NCBI RefSeq assembly: GCF_027484365.1
Contig: NZ_JAIXTC010000016.1
Location: 32,040-96,039, forward strand
From: Brevundimonas sp.
GTDB taxonomy: Bacteria; Pseudomonadota; Alphaproteobacteria; Caulobacterales; Caulobacteraceae
Direction: 5' to 3'
Length of the DNA: 64,000 nucleotides
The position numbers were made by a program, and so were the translations under genes. A model generated the notes under the pieces. It searched no databases. It was not told the origin of the DNA and saw only the letters and a program-made list of their open reading frames with translations. Positions within the stretch are counted from its first letter, which is position 1; every line of letters starts with the position of its first letter. Shown one piece after another: positions 19,713 to 27,411 of this stretch.

Positions 19713-21953
19713 ATGCGCACAGTTCTTCTTGCTTCCGTCTTCGCCCTGACGGCCGGTTCGGCCTTCGCCCAGGCTAACCCCGCCGTGCTGACGCCGGAGC
19801 GGGTGTTCGCCAACCCCAGCCTGAACGGCCCGGTCGCCCAGGGGGTCAGCCTGTCGCCCGACGGCGAACTGGTCGCCTTCCTGCGGGCGCGCGAGGACGA
19901 CGTCTCGGTGCTCGACCTGTGGGCAGCGCCGACCGGAGCGGGCGAACCGTTCAAGCTGATCGACGCCCGGGCCCTGGTCCCCGACGCCGGCGAATTGTCC
20001 GAGGCCGAGAAGGCGCGGCGCGAGCGGATGCGGATCTCGCAGCGCGGCGTCGTCGAATACTCCTGGGACGAGCAGGGTCGCTACATCCTGGCGCCGCTGG
20101 AAGGGGACATCTTCCTGGCCAGCCGGGAGGGCGGAGACATCCGTCGTCTGACCGAGACCGAGGCCGACGAGATCGACGCCAAGGTGTCGCCCGAGGGCAA
20201 TTTTGTCTCCTTCGTGCGCGACCAGGACCTGGTGGTGCTGAACCTCGCGTCCGGGGCCGAGACCGAGGTGACGACGGACGGCGAGGGGCTGATCACCTGG
20301 GCCACGGCCGAGTTCATCGCCCAGGAGGAGATGGACCGCGACACCGGCTACTGGTGGAGCCCGGACGAGAAATTCATCGCCCTGCAGCGGACCGACGAGT
20401 CGACCGTCGACGTCGTCCCCCGGCTGGACATCACCGGCGGCGGCGCCAGCGTGGTCGAGCAGCGCTATCCGCGCGCCGGACGGCCGAACGCCGTGGTCGA
20501 ACTGTATGTGCAGGACGTGGCGGCGAACCGCCGGGTCAAGGTCGACCTAGGTGCGAACACCGACATCTATCTGGCGCGCGTGAACTGGTCGGCCGACGGC
20601 GGGACCCTGTATGTCCAGCGCCAGTCGCGGGACCAGAAGACGCTCGACCTGCTGGCCGTCGATCCGGCGACCGGGGCGTCGCGCGTCATCTCGACCCAGA
20701 GGTCGGACGCCTGGGTTTCGCTGAACAACGACTTCAAGGCCCTGAAGGACGGCACCTTCATCTGGTCGTCGCAGGAGAGCGGCTGGCGGCATCTGTATCT
20801 GTACGGGGCCGACGGTCGCCAGATCCGCCCGATCACGCGCGGCGGCTATGCGATCAAGGGGCTGAGCGGGGTCAACGCCGAGACGGGCGACGTCTATTTC
20901 ACCGCCTCGATGCGCGACGGCGAGGAATATCCGATCGAGCAGCAGCTGTTCCGCGCCAGCCTGAACTCCACCGTCGAACCGGTGGCGGTGACGCCCCGGG
21001 GCGGGTGGTGGTCGGCCAGCATGAACCGGACCGGCACGGCCTATGTCGGCAACTACACCGACCTTACCACGCCCATGCGGTCGGGCCTGTACCAGGCGGA
21101 CGGCACCTTCGTGCGCTGGATCGAGGAGAACGCGCTGGACGCGGATCACCCGTTCGCCCCCTATGTATCGCGCCGTCCGGTGACCGAGTTCGGTACGCTG
21201 GAGAGCCACGGCGAGACCCTGGTCTGGCAGATGTCGAAGCCGGTCGATTTCGATCCGTCGCGGACGTATCCGGTGGTGATGCAGGTCTATGGCGGGCCCA
21301 GCGGCGGCGGGGTCAGGCGCGGCTGGCTGCCGGCGACCACCCAGTTGCTGACCGAGGCCGGCTATATCGTCTTCCGGCTGGACAACCGCGGCGAGGGCGA
21401 CCGGTCGGCGGCCTTCAAGGAGGCCCTGTATCTGAAGATGGGCCAGCCGGAGATCGAGGATCAGGTTCTCGGCGCCGACTATCTGAGGTCGCTGCCCTAT
21501 GTCGACGACGCCCGGATCGCCATGATGGGCTGGTCCTATGGCGGGTTCATGAGCCTGATGGCGCTGACCGAGCCGAAGATGGGGCTGGCGGCCGCAGCCG
21601 TCGGGGCGCCGCCGACGGAGTGGAGCCTGTACGACACCCACTACACCGAGCGGTTCATGTCGACGCCGGAAGCCAACGCGGAAGGCTATGCCGCCTCGGA
21701 CGCCATTCCGCGCCTCGAGAACCTGACGGGCCGGCTTCTGCTGATGCACGGCATGGCCGACGACAACGTCATTCTCGAAAACTCGACGCGGGTCATCGAC
21801 GCGCTTCAGTCCAGATCCATCCCGTTCGAACTGATGCTCTATCCCGGGCAGCGGCACGGCGTGCGGGGCAACGACAGGCAGCTGCAACAATGGCGCATGT
21901 ATCTCGACTTCCTCGATCGCACGATCGGATCGCGGGCGCCGTCGGCGGACTGA
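19713..21953 (+). CDS. Dipeptidyl peptidase IV (S9B serine peptidase), exported
   Basis: 746 aa, ATG with signal peptide (cleavage near SAFAQ). An N-terminal eight-bladed propeller region includes the DPP IV double-Glu motif 'FIAQEEMDRDTGYWWSPDEKFIALQRTDES'. The C-terminal alpha/beta hydrolase domain has 'GWSYGGFMSL' (Ser608), 'HGMADDNVILENS' (Asp683) and 'GQRHGVRG' (His715), a complete triad. It removes X-Pro dipeptides from peptide N-termini in the periplasm. Two amidase genes follow directly, the first overlapping by 64 bases, suggesting a peptide or amide scavenging operon. Confidence 0.95.
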   Translation: MRTVLLASVFALTAGSAFAQANPAVLTPERVFANPSLNGPVAQGVSLSPDGELVAFLRAREDDVSVLDLWAAPTGAGEPFKLIDARALVPDAGELSEAEKARRERMRISQRGVVEYSWDEQGRYILAPLEGDIFLASREGGDIRRLTETEADEIDAKVSPEGNFVSFVRDQDLVVLNLASGAETEVTTDGEGLITWATAEFIAQEEMDRDTGYWWSPDEKFIALQRTDESTVDVVPRLDITGGGASVVEQRYPRAGRPNAVVELYVQDVAANRRVKVDLGANTDIYLARVNWSADGGTLYVQRQSRDQKTLDLLAVDPATGASRVISTQRSDAWVSLNNDFKALKDGTFIWSSQESGWRHLYLYGADGRQIRPITRGGYAIKGLSGVNAETGDVYFTASMRDGEEYPIEQQLFRASLNSTVEPVAVTPRGGWWSASMNRTGTAYVGNYTDLTTPMRSGLYQADGTFVRWIEENALDADHPFAPYVSRRPVTEFGTLESHGETLVWQMSKPVDFDPSRTYPVVMQVYGGPSGGGVRRGWLPATTQLLTEAGYIVFRLDNRGEGDRSAAFKEALYLKMGQPEIEDQVLGADYLRSLPYVDDARIAMMGWSYGGFMSLMALTEPKMGLAAAAVGAPPTEWSLYDTHYTERFMSTPEANAEGYAASDAIPRLENLTGRLLLMHGMADDNVILENSTRVIDALQSRSIPFELMLYPGQRHGVRGNDRQLQQWRMYLDFLDRTIGSRAPSAD

Positions 21954-23476
21954 TCCTTTCGGCGCTGGCGGCGCCGGCGTTCAGTCAGGATCTTGGGCCG
22001 ATGCTGGCGGCGCAAGCGGCGGCGTCGGACGTGGAGTGCGGCGCGCTCGCGGCGACGCGGGGCGCGGGTCCTGTCCAATCCGCCGCGGTGGTCCAACTCG
22101 CCAAATGCTACTCCGACGCGGCCAACTTCCACGCGGTCATCCGTTGGACTTCGCTGCCGGACGTCGCGGCGTTCGAGGCGCGCGGAGGCGACGGCCTGTC
22201 CATCCTGCTGAAGGACAATATCGAGACGGCCGACATGCCGACGACAGCGGGGTCGCTGGCGCTCGCGAACAACGCACCGGGTCGGGACGCGCCGCTGGTC
22301 ACGCGGCTGCGGGATGCGGGCTTTTTCATCATGGGCAAGGCCAATCTGTCAGAGTGGGCCAACATCCGCTCGACCCGGTCGATCAGCGGCTGGAGCGCCG
22401 TCGGCGGGCTGACGCCGAACCCCTATGATTTGACGCGGACGGCCTGCGGGTCGTCGTCGGGCAGCGCGGTCGCCGTGGCGGTTGGACTGGCGCCCGTGGC
22501 CATCGGGACGGAGACGAACGGCTCCATCGTCTGCCCGGCCTCGGTCAACGGCGTGGTCGGGTTCAAGCCGACGGTGGGTCTGGTCAGCCGGACCCATATC
22601 GTGCCGATCAGCCATTCGCAGGACACTGCCGGACCGATCGCCACGACGGTGCACGACGCGGCCCTCGTCATGAACGCCATCGCCGGTTCGGACCCGCTGG
22701 ACGCGGCGACGGCCGAGGCCGATGCGAAGAAGGTCGACTATGTCGCCGAGCTCGACGCGGACTCCCTGCGCGGCGCGCGGATCGGGGTGCTGCGGTTCAT
22801 GACGAATAACTTCTCCGACGATACGAAGGCGGCGTTCGAACGGTCGCTGCAGGCCATGCGCGACGCGGGCGCCGAACTGGTCGAGATCACCGAGGGGCCG
22901 GACATGCGGGCCATCGGCGGGGCGCAGCTGACGGTGCTGCTGACCGAGCTGAAGGTCGACCTGACCGCCTATCTGGCCTCGACCGACCCGGAACAGGTCC
23001 CGACCCGGACCTTGGCGGACGTGATCGCCTTCAACGCCGCCGAGCCGCGCGAGACGGTGCTGTTCGGCCAGGAACTGTTCGAACGGGCCGAGGCGACCGG
23101 GGGGCTGGAGGATCCGGCCTATGTCACGGCGCGCGAGACCTCGCTGAGGCTGTCGGGCGTCGAGGGGATCGACCGGATGATGGCGGAGAACCGCGTCGTC
23201 GCCCTTGTGTCGCCGACCACGTCGCGCGCCTGGACCAACGACCGGGATGACGAGGACAACGGGCAGGGGTCGGCCAGCACGCTCGCAGCCGTCGCGGGCT
23301 ATCCGCACCTGACCGTTCCGATGGGGATGGATCGCGGCATGCCCGTCGGGATCAGCTTCATGGCCGGCCAGTGGCAGGACGCCACCGTGCTGTCGCTGGG
23401 CTATGCGTTCGAACAGAAGACGCAGGCGCGGGTGGCGCCGGGCGAGCGGGCCGGTTCCGTTGAGGGAATGCAGTGA
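21890..23476 (+). CDS. Exported amidase signature family protein, copy 1
   Basis: 528 aa from the ATG at 21890, the only start in this frame that gives a full signal peptide ('MAHVSRLPRSHDRIAGAVGG' then 'LILSALAAPAFSQD'). It overlaps the peptidase gene by 64 bases. Amidase signature: 'ILLKDNIETADMPTTAGS' (Lys108), 'ACGSSSGSAVAVAVGL' (cis-Ser188) and 'GTETNGSIVCPASVNGVVGFKPTVGLVS' (Ser212). It hydrolyses an amide bond, possibly a C-terminal peptide amide or an acylamino compound. Very similar to the next gene and therefore a tandem duplicate. It has an extra Cys pair near its mature N-terminus ('DVECGALAA', 'LAKCYSD'). Confidence 0.88.
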   Translation: MAHVSRLPRSHDRIAGAVGGLILSALAAPAFSQDLGPMLAAQAAASDVECGALAATRGAGPVQSAAVVQLAKCYSDAANFHAVIRWTSLPDVAAFEARGGDGLSILLKDNIETADMPTTAGSLALANNAPGRDAPLVTRLRDAGFFIMGKANLSEWANIRSTRSISGWSAVGGLTPNPYDLTRTACGSSSGSAVAVAVGLAPVAIGTETNGSIVCPASVNGVVGFKPTVGLVSRTHIVPISHSQDTAGPIATTVHDAALVMNAIAGSDPLDAATAEADAKKVDYVAELDADSLRGARIGVLRFMTNNFSDDTKAAFERSLQAMRDAGAELVEITEGPDMRAIGGAQLTVLLTELKVDLTAYLASTDPEQVPTRTLADVIAFNAAEPRETVLFGQELFERAEATGGLEDPAYVTARETSLRLSGVEGIDRMMAENRVVALVSPTTSRAWTNDRDDEDNGQGSASTLAAVAGYPHLTVPMGMDRGMPVGISFMAGQWQDATVLSLGYAFEQKTQARVAPGERAGSVEGMQ

Positions 23477-25086
23477 TGATCCGGCGCGGAACGCTTCTCG
23501 GTCTGACCCTGACCGCCCTGACGCTGGCGGGGTGCGCCACGCCCAACGGCGACGGCAGCTGGGACCTGGGCGAAGACGCTCCCCGATACCAGCCGCCGAC
23601 CGTCGCCGCCCTGATTGCGGACCCGACGCTGGCCCCGGGGGCCCTGAGCGCATCGATGGCGCTGATCGCCTCCACCGGGGTCGGGTCGGACCAGCCCCTG
23701 AATGCGGTGATCGCGGTCAGCGATCTTGAAGGGATGGAGCCGGGCGTGTTCGCGCCGGGCCCCCTGTCCGGCGTGCCGATCCTGCTCAAGGACAATATCG
23801 AGACGGCCGACATGCCGACGACCGCCGGGTCGATGGCGCTGCTGGACAATGCGCCGGGGCGGGACGCGCCGCTGGTGGCGCGGCTGAGAGCGGCGGGCGC
23901 GGTCATTCTCGGCAAGACCAACCTGTCGGAGTGGGCCAACATCCGCTCATCGGCCTCTGTGTCGGGGTGGAGCGCGGTGGGCGGACTGACCCGCAACGCG
24001 CATGCGCTGGATCGCAACGCCTGCGGCTCTTCTTCGGGATCGGGCGCGGCGGTGGCTGCGGGACTGGCCCCGGCGGCGATCGGGACGGAGACGGACGGGT
24101 CGATCGTCTGCCCGGCCGCGATCAACGGCATCGTCGGTTTCAAGCCGACCGTCGGCATGGTGTCGCGCACCCATATCGTGCCAATCAGCCATTCGCAGGA
24201 TACGGCGGGACCGATGACCCGCACCGTTGAAGATGCGGCCATCCTGTTGTCGGTCATCGCCGGGACCGATCCCGCCGACCCGGCGACGGCCGAGGCGGAT
24301 GCGCGGAAGACGGACTTCCGGGCCGCCCTCGACGTCGGCTCCCTGCGCGGGACCCGGATCGGGGTGGCGCGGTTCCTGACCGGCTATTCGGCCGACACGG
24401 ACGCCGTGTTCGAACAGACGCTTCAGGCCCTGCGTGACGCCGGAGCCGTCCTGGTCGAGATCACCGAGGGGCCCGATATGGAGGCCATCGGCGAGGCCGA
24501 GACCACGGTGCTGCACCATGAACTGAAGGCGGATCTGAACGCCTATCTGGCCTCGACCGACCCGAGGCAGGTGCGCACCCGGACCCTGGCCGACGTCATC
24601 GCCTTCAACATCGCGACGCCGCGCGAAATGGCCCTGTTCGGGCAGGAAACCTTCATCAAGGCCGAGGCGACGCGGGGGCTGGACGATTCGGAATACATCG
24701 CGGCACGCGCGACCTCGCTGAGGCTGGCCGGGGTCGAGGGGATCGACCGGATGCTCAGCCGGAACGACGTCGTCGCCCTGATCGCGCCGACGGTGGGGCC
24801 GGCCTGGTCGATCGATATCGTCAACGGCGACCACTATCTGGGGGCGGCGTCGACGCTCCCGGCCGTGGCGGGCTATCCGCATCTGACCGTGCCGATGGGC
24901 TTCGTGCAGGGGCTGCCGGTGGGGCTGAGCTTCATCGGGGCCAGGTGGGACGACGCACGCATCCTGTCCCTGGGCTACGCCTTCGAACAGGCGACCCGGG
25001 CCTACCGGCCGGCGACCCTGCGCCGCTCCATAGACGCGCTGCCGGAGGTCGGATCGGTGCTGGCCCCGATCGCTGCGGAGCCCTGA
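23476..25086 (+). CDS. Amidase signature family lipoprotein, copy 2
   Basis: 536 aa from the ATG at 23476, which shares a base with the preceding stop (TGATG); a GTG one codon earlier is possible. Lipoprotein signal with lipobox LAGC, so it is membrane anchored, unlike copy 1. Catalytic Ser-cisSer-Lys triad: Lys105 ('LLKDNIETADMP'), Ser185 ('CGSSSGSG') and Ser209 ('TETDGSIVCPA'). Both copies share blocks such as 'SRTHIVPISHSQDTAGP' and 'GVEGIDRM', showing recent common descent. A complementary location or substrate preference is inferred. A 68-bp gap precedes the next gene. Confidence 0.92.
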   Translation: MIRRGTLLGLTLTALTLAGCATPNGDGSWDLGEDAPRYQPPTVAALIADPTLAPGALSASMALIASTGVGSDQPLNAVIAVSDLEGMEPGVFAPGPLSGVPILLKDNIETADMPTTAGSMALLDNAPGRDAPLVARLRAAGAVILGKTNLSEWANIRSSASVSGWSAVGGLTRNAHALDRNACGSSSGSGAAVAAGLAPAAIGTETDGSIVCPAAINGIVGFKPTVGMVSRTHIVPISHSQDTAGPMTRTVEDAAILLSVIAGTDPADPATAEADARKTDFRAALDVGSLRGTRIGVARFLTGYSADTDAVFEQTLQALRDAGAVLVEITEGPDMEAIGEAETTVLHHELKADLNAYLASTDPRQVRTRTLADVIAFNIATPREMALFGQETFIKAEATRGLDDSEYIAARATSLRLAGVEGIDRMLSRNDVVALIAPTVGPAWSIDIVNGDHYLGAASTLPAVAGYPHLTVPMGFVQGLPVGLSFIGARWDDARILSLGYAFEQATRAYRPATLRRSIDALPEVGSVLAPIAAEP

Positions 25087-25154
25087 TCGCTTCCAGATCC
25101 AGCGTCGGATCGCCGACGGAGGAACCCTTCGCCAAGCTTGGCCGTTGCGAGGTG

Positions 25155-25622
25155 ATGGAAAAGCTGTTCGTCCGTTTCGCCACCCTGACCGCCAAGATCG
25201 CGGGCAAGCCGTGGACCTTCATCGCCTGTCTCGGAATCGTCCTCGTCTGGGGCGTATCGGGGCCGTTGTTCGGATTCAGCGAGACCTGGCAGCTGGTGAT
25301 CAACACCGGCACGACCATCATCACCTTCCTGATGGTCTTCCTCATCCAGAACACCCAGAACCGGGATGGCGCAGCGATGCAGGCCAAGCTGGATGAGCTG
25401 GTCTATGCGGTGAAGAAGGCCGACGCCCGGTTCATCGGCATCGAACACCTGACCGAGAGCGAGCTCGAAAAGATCCTGGAGGAGGTCGAGAAGCGCGGGC
25501 TGGAGGTCCATGCGGGCAAGCCGGCGCGCGCCATCAGGGGTCGGCCCGGGGTCCGTGCGGAGGACGTCGAGGCCGTCCGGCCGAAGGCGGCGCCCCGGTC
25601 GCGCGCGAAGTCCGGGGCGTGA
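25155..25622 (+). CDS. Low-affinity iron permease family protein
   Basis: 155 aa from the ATG at 25155 with GAGG upstream. Two membrane helices ('WTFIACLGIVLVWGVSGPLFG' and 'WQLVINTGTTIITFLMVFLIQ') are followed by 'NTQNRDGAAMQAKLDELVYAVKKADARFIGIEHLTESELEKI', which is the bacterial low-affinity iron permease (Fet4-like domain) pattern. The C-terminal tail is basic and low complexity. Despite the name, iron transport by the short bacterial members has little direct support. The stop overlaps the start of a SemiSWEET gene (GTGA), so the two are co-translated. Confidence 0.8.
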   Translation: MEKLFVRFATLTAKIAGKPWTFIACLGIVLVWGVSGPLFGFSETWQLVINTGTTIITFLMVFLIQNTQNRDGAAMQAKLDELVYAVKKADARFIGIEHLTESELEKILEEVEKRGLEVHAGKPARAIRGRPGVRAEDVEAVRPKAAPRSRAKSGA

Positions 25623-25900
25623 GCGATCTTATTGCCAATGGTTTCGGGACGACGGCGGCGGCCTGTTCGATCGTCAGTTTCGCGCCGCAGATGATCAAGA
25701 TCTGGAAGGCGCGGGACGCGTCGTCGGTGTCGCTGAGGACCTATGCGCTGACGGTGACCTGTTTCGTGCTGTGGGTGGTCTATGGCGTGCTGACCGAGGC
25801 CTGGCCGGTGACTATCGCCAACGCCGCCGCCCTGGTGGTGGCGAGCGGGGTGCTGCTCATGAAATGGCGGTTCCGGAACGGGAACCCGGAAGAGGTCTAG
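25619..25900 (+). CDS. SemiSWEET family sugar transporter
   Basis: 93 aa, GTG start overlapping the preceding stop. Three membrane helices with the PQ-loop signature 'GTTAAACSIVSFAPQMIKIWKARDASSVSLRTYAL', then 'FVLWVVYGVLTEAWPVTIANAAALVVASGVLLMK' with the conserved Asn of the binding site. SemiSWEETs dimerise and carry small sugars passively across the inner membrane. Its 3' end converges with the pectate lyase gene with a 4-base overlap. Confidence 0.9.
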   Translation: MSDLIANGFGTTAAACSIVSFAPQMIKIWKARDASSVSLRTYALTVTCFVLWVVYGVLTEAWPVTIANAAALVVASGVLLMKWRFRNGNPEEV

Positions 25901-27264
25901 GTCGCGAGACTGTTCAGCCAGTCTTCGAGATTGGTGTAGCCGTCTCCGTCGCGGTCGGCCGCGCCGTCGGCTGTTGAGGGATCAAGGCCGTGGGCCGTCT
26001 CCCAGGCGTCGGGCATGCCGTCGGCGTCTGAATCGGTCCAGGGCGTGCCCGGCGCGAGGTCGGGCCAGCCGCCGACGTCGGTCTGGGAGTTGATGATCCG
26101 GCCCGTGCCGTCGAGGACCCCGGCGACGATGCGCGTGTCCACGGCGTCCCGGGCATGCGAGGCGCCGGCCCTGGCCAGCACCGAGGCCCAGGCCTGATCC
26201 GCCGTTTCGGTCGCGCTCATGGCCCAGTCGGGGAGGGCGGTCAGGCGATAGCCGGGCGAGTCGTCACCGGTCACGGGGGCCCAGGGATCGGCGGGAACGA
26301 CGCCGTCGACGCTGTTGCCCTCGAACCAGGCGTGGGCGGCGGCGGACTCTTCCTCGAAGATCAGGGCGCCGGTCGAATCCGGGCCGCGCCTGTAGGCATT
26401 GCGGGCGAAGACATAGGTCGAGATGGTGGCGGGGTCCTTGTCCGAGTTGTAGCCGGCGTGACCCTGGCCCCAGTTGTAGAAGACGTTGTTGGTGAACTCG
26501 AAATAGGGGCCGACCGGATCAATGTCGGGGGTCAGGTAGTTGCCGGGACGCGGCATTCTGGCGCGGTGGGCGGCCCACAGATTGTGGTGGAAGGTGAACC
26601 GGGCCCCGCGATTGCCGCGCACCAGGGAGCCATAGCCATGGTCGCCCTTGGAATGGGTCGACAGATTCAGGCTCTCGGCGATGATCGACCACTGGACGGT
26701 GACGGCGTCGATGACGCGGTCGCGGCTGCCGATCGAGAGGGTCTCGTCGACCGACCAGGAGGCGGAGACGTGGTCGAGGACGATGCGCTGGCCCCGGTCG
26801 ATGGTGATCGCGTCGGTCTCGACCCCCTGCTCGTCGCCGAGCCGCGACCGGATGTAGCGGATCACCACGTCGTCGGCAGAGATCAACAGAGGCTGGCCGC
26901 GCAGGGTGACCCCTCCGCCGGGCGCTGTCTGTCCGGCGATGGTGATACGGGGCTCGCGGATGCGCAGCGGCGTGGCCAACCGGATCGTCCCGCCGATGTC
27001 GAAGACGACCGTGCGCGGGCCGTCCGTCTCCACGGCGGCGCGCAGGCTGCCCGGACCCGAATCGTTCAGGTTGGTGACGCGCAGCACCGCCCCTCCGCGC
27101 CCGCCGAGCGCCGCACGACCGGCGCCGAGCGCGCCCGGGAAGGCGACCACCGTGGTCGCATCGACCTGTGCGGGCGCAGCGGCCGTGGCGCAGCCCGCGG
27201 CTGTGGCGAGAATGCCAGCCGCGACGGCTGCCTGAGCGAGACGGGTTGCAAGATCGGTCTTCAT
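25897..27264 (-). CDS. Pectate lyase-like polysaccharide lyase (PL1 type), exported
   Basis: 455 aa from the ATG at 27264. Signal sequence with a possible lipobox ('ATAAGCATA'). A right-handed beta-helix of the pectate lyase class: 'LNDSGPGSLRAAVETDGPRTVVFDIGGTI', 'ITIAGQTAPGGGV', 'ADDVVIRYIRSRLGDE', 'RIVLDHVSASWSVDETLSI' and 'FHHNLWAAHRARMPR' with the basic catalytic region. The C-terminus has two calcium-type Asp-rich loops ('DSDADGMPDAWE' and 'DRDGDGYTNLEDWLN'). It cleaves polygalacturonate by beta-elimination. It diverges from a TonB-dependent receptor gene across a region with two identical operator-like sites, so both are probably induced together. Confidence 0.88.
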   Translation of the reverse strand: MKTDLATRLAQAAVAAGILATAAGCATAAAPAQVDATTVVAFPGALGAGRAALGGRGGAVLRVTNLNDSGPGSLRAAVETDGPRTVVFDIGGTIRLATPLRIREPRITIAGQTAPGGGVTLRGQPLLISADDVVIRYIRSRLGDEQGVETDAITIDRGQRIVLDHVSASWSVDETLSIGSRDRVIDAVTVQWSIIAESLNLSTHSKGDHGYGSLVRGNRGARFTFHHNLWAAHRARMPRPGNYLTPDIDPVGPYFEFTNNVFYNWGQGHAGYNSDKDPATISTYVFARNAYRRGPDSTGALIFEEESAAAHAWFEGNSVDGVVPADPWAPVTGDDSPGYRLTALPDWAMSATETADQAWASVLARAGASHARDAVDTRIVAGVLDGTGRIINSQTDVGGWPDLAPGTPWTDSDADGMPDAWETAHGLDPSTADGAADRDGDGYTNLEDWLNSLAT

Positions 27265-27281
27265 CGGGTTAGGCTCGCCAT

Positions 27282-27295
27282 TGATACCGGTGTCA
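27282..27295. promoter_or_regulatory. LacI-family-type operator, copy 1
   Basis: TGATACCGGTGTCA, an imperfect palindrome around ACCGGT, lies 18 bp upstream of the pectate lyase start. An identical 14-mer occurs at 27316-27329. The central CG with flanking TGA/TCA arms is typical of LacI/GalR family sites. No regulator gene is in the window. Confidence 0.6.
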
Positions 27296-27315
27296 GGTCG
27301 CTTGTCGTCCGCAAA

Positions 27316-27329
27316 TGATACCGGTGTCA
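27316..27329. promoter_or_regulatory. LacI-family-type operator, copy 2
   Basis: Second exact copy of TGATACCGGTGTCA, with start points 34 bp apart, and about 80 bp upstream of the TonB receptor start. Placement between two divergent genes suggests coordinated control of pectin breakdown and uptake. Confidence 0.6.
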
Positions 27330-27411
27330 ATCGGTCACGGGGAAGGCTCCGGACCGACTATAACAGATCGGCGGCAAGCCGGCGTCATGACATTCCTTGG
27401 GAGGAGGCACT

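Noticed and set aside
19919-21889. Upstream extension of the first amidase frame into the peptidase gene
   Set aside because: The in-frame codons there give an Arg/Gly/Ala-rich translation without any motif, and the peptidase is certain in the other frame. The amidase start is placed at 21890 where a signal peptide begins.
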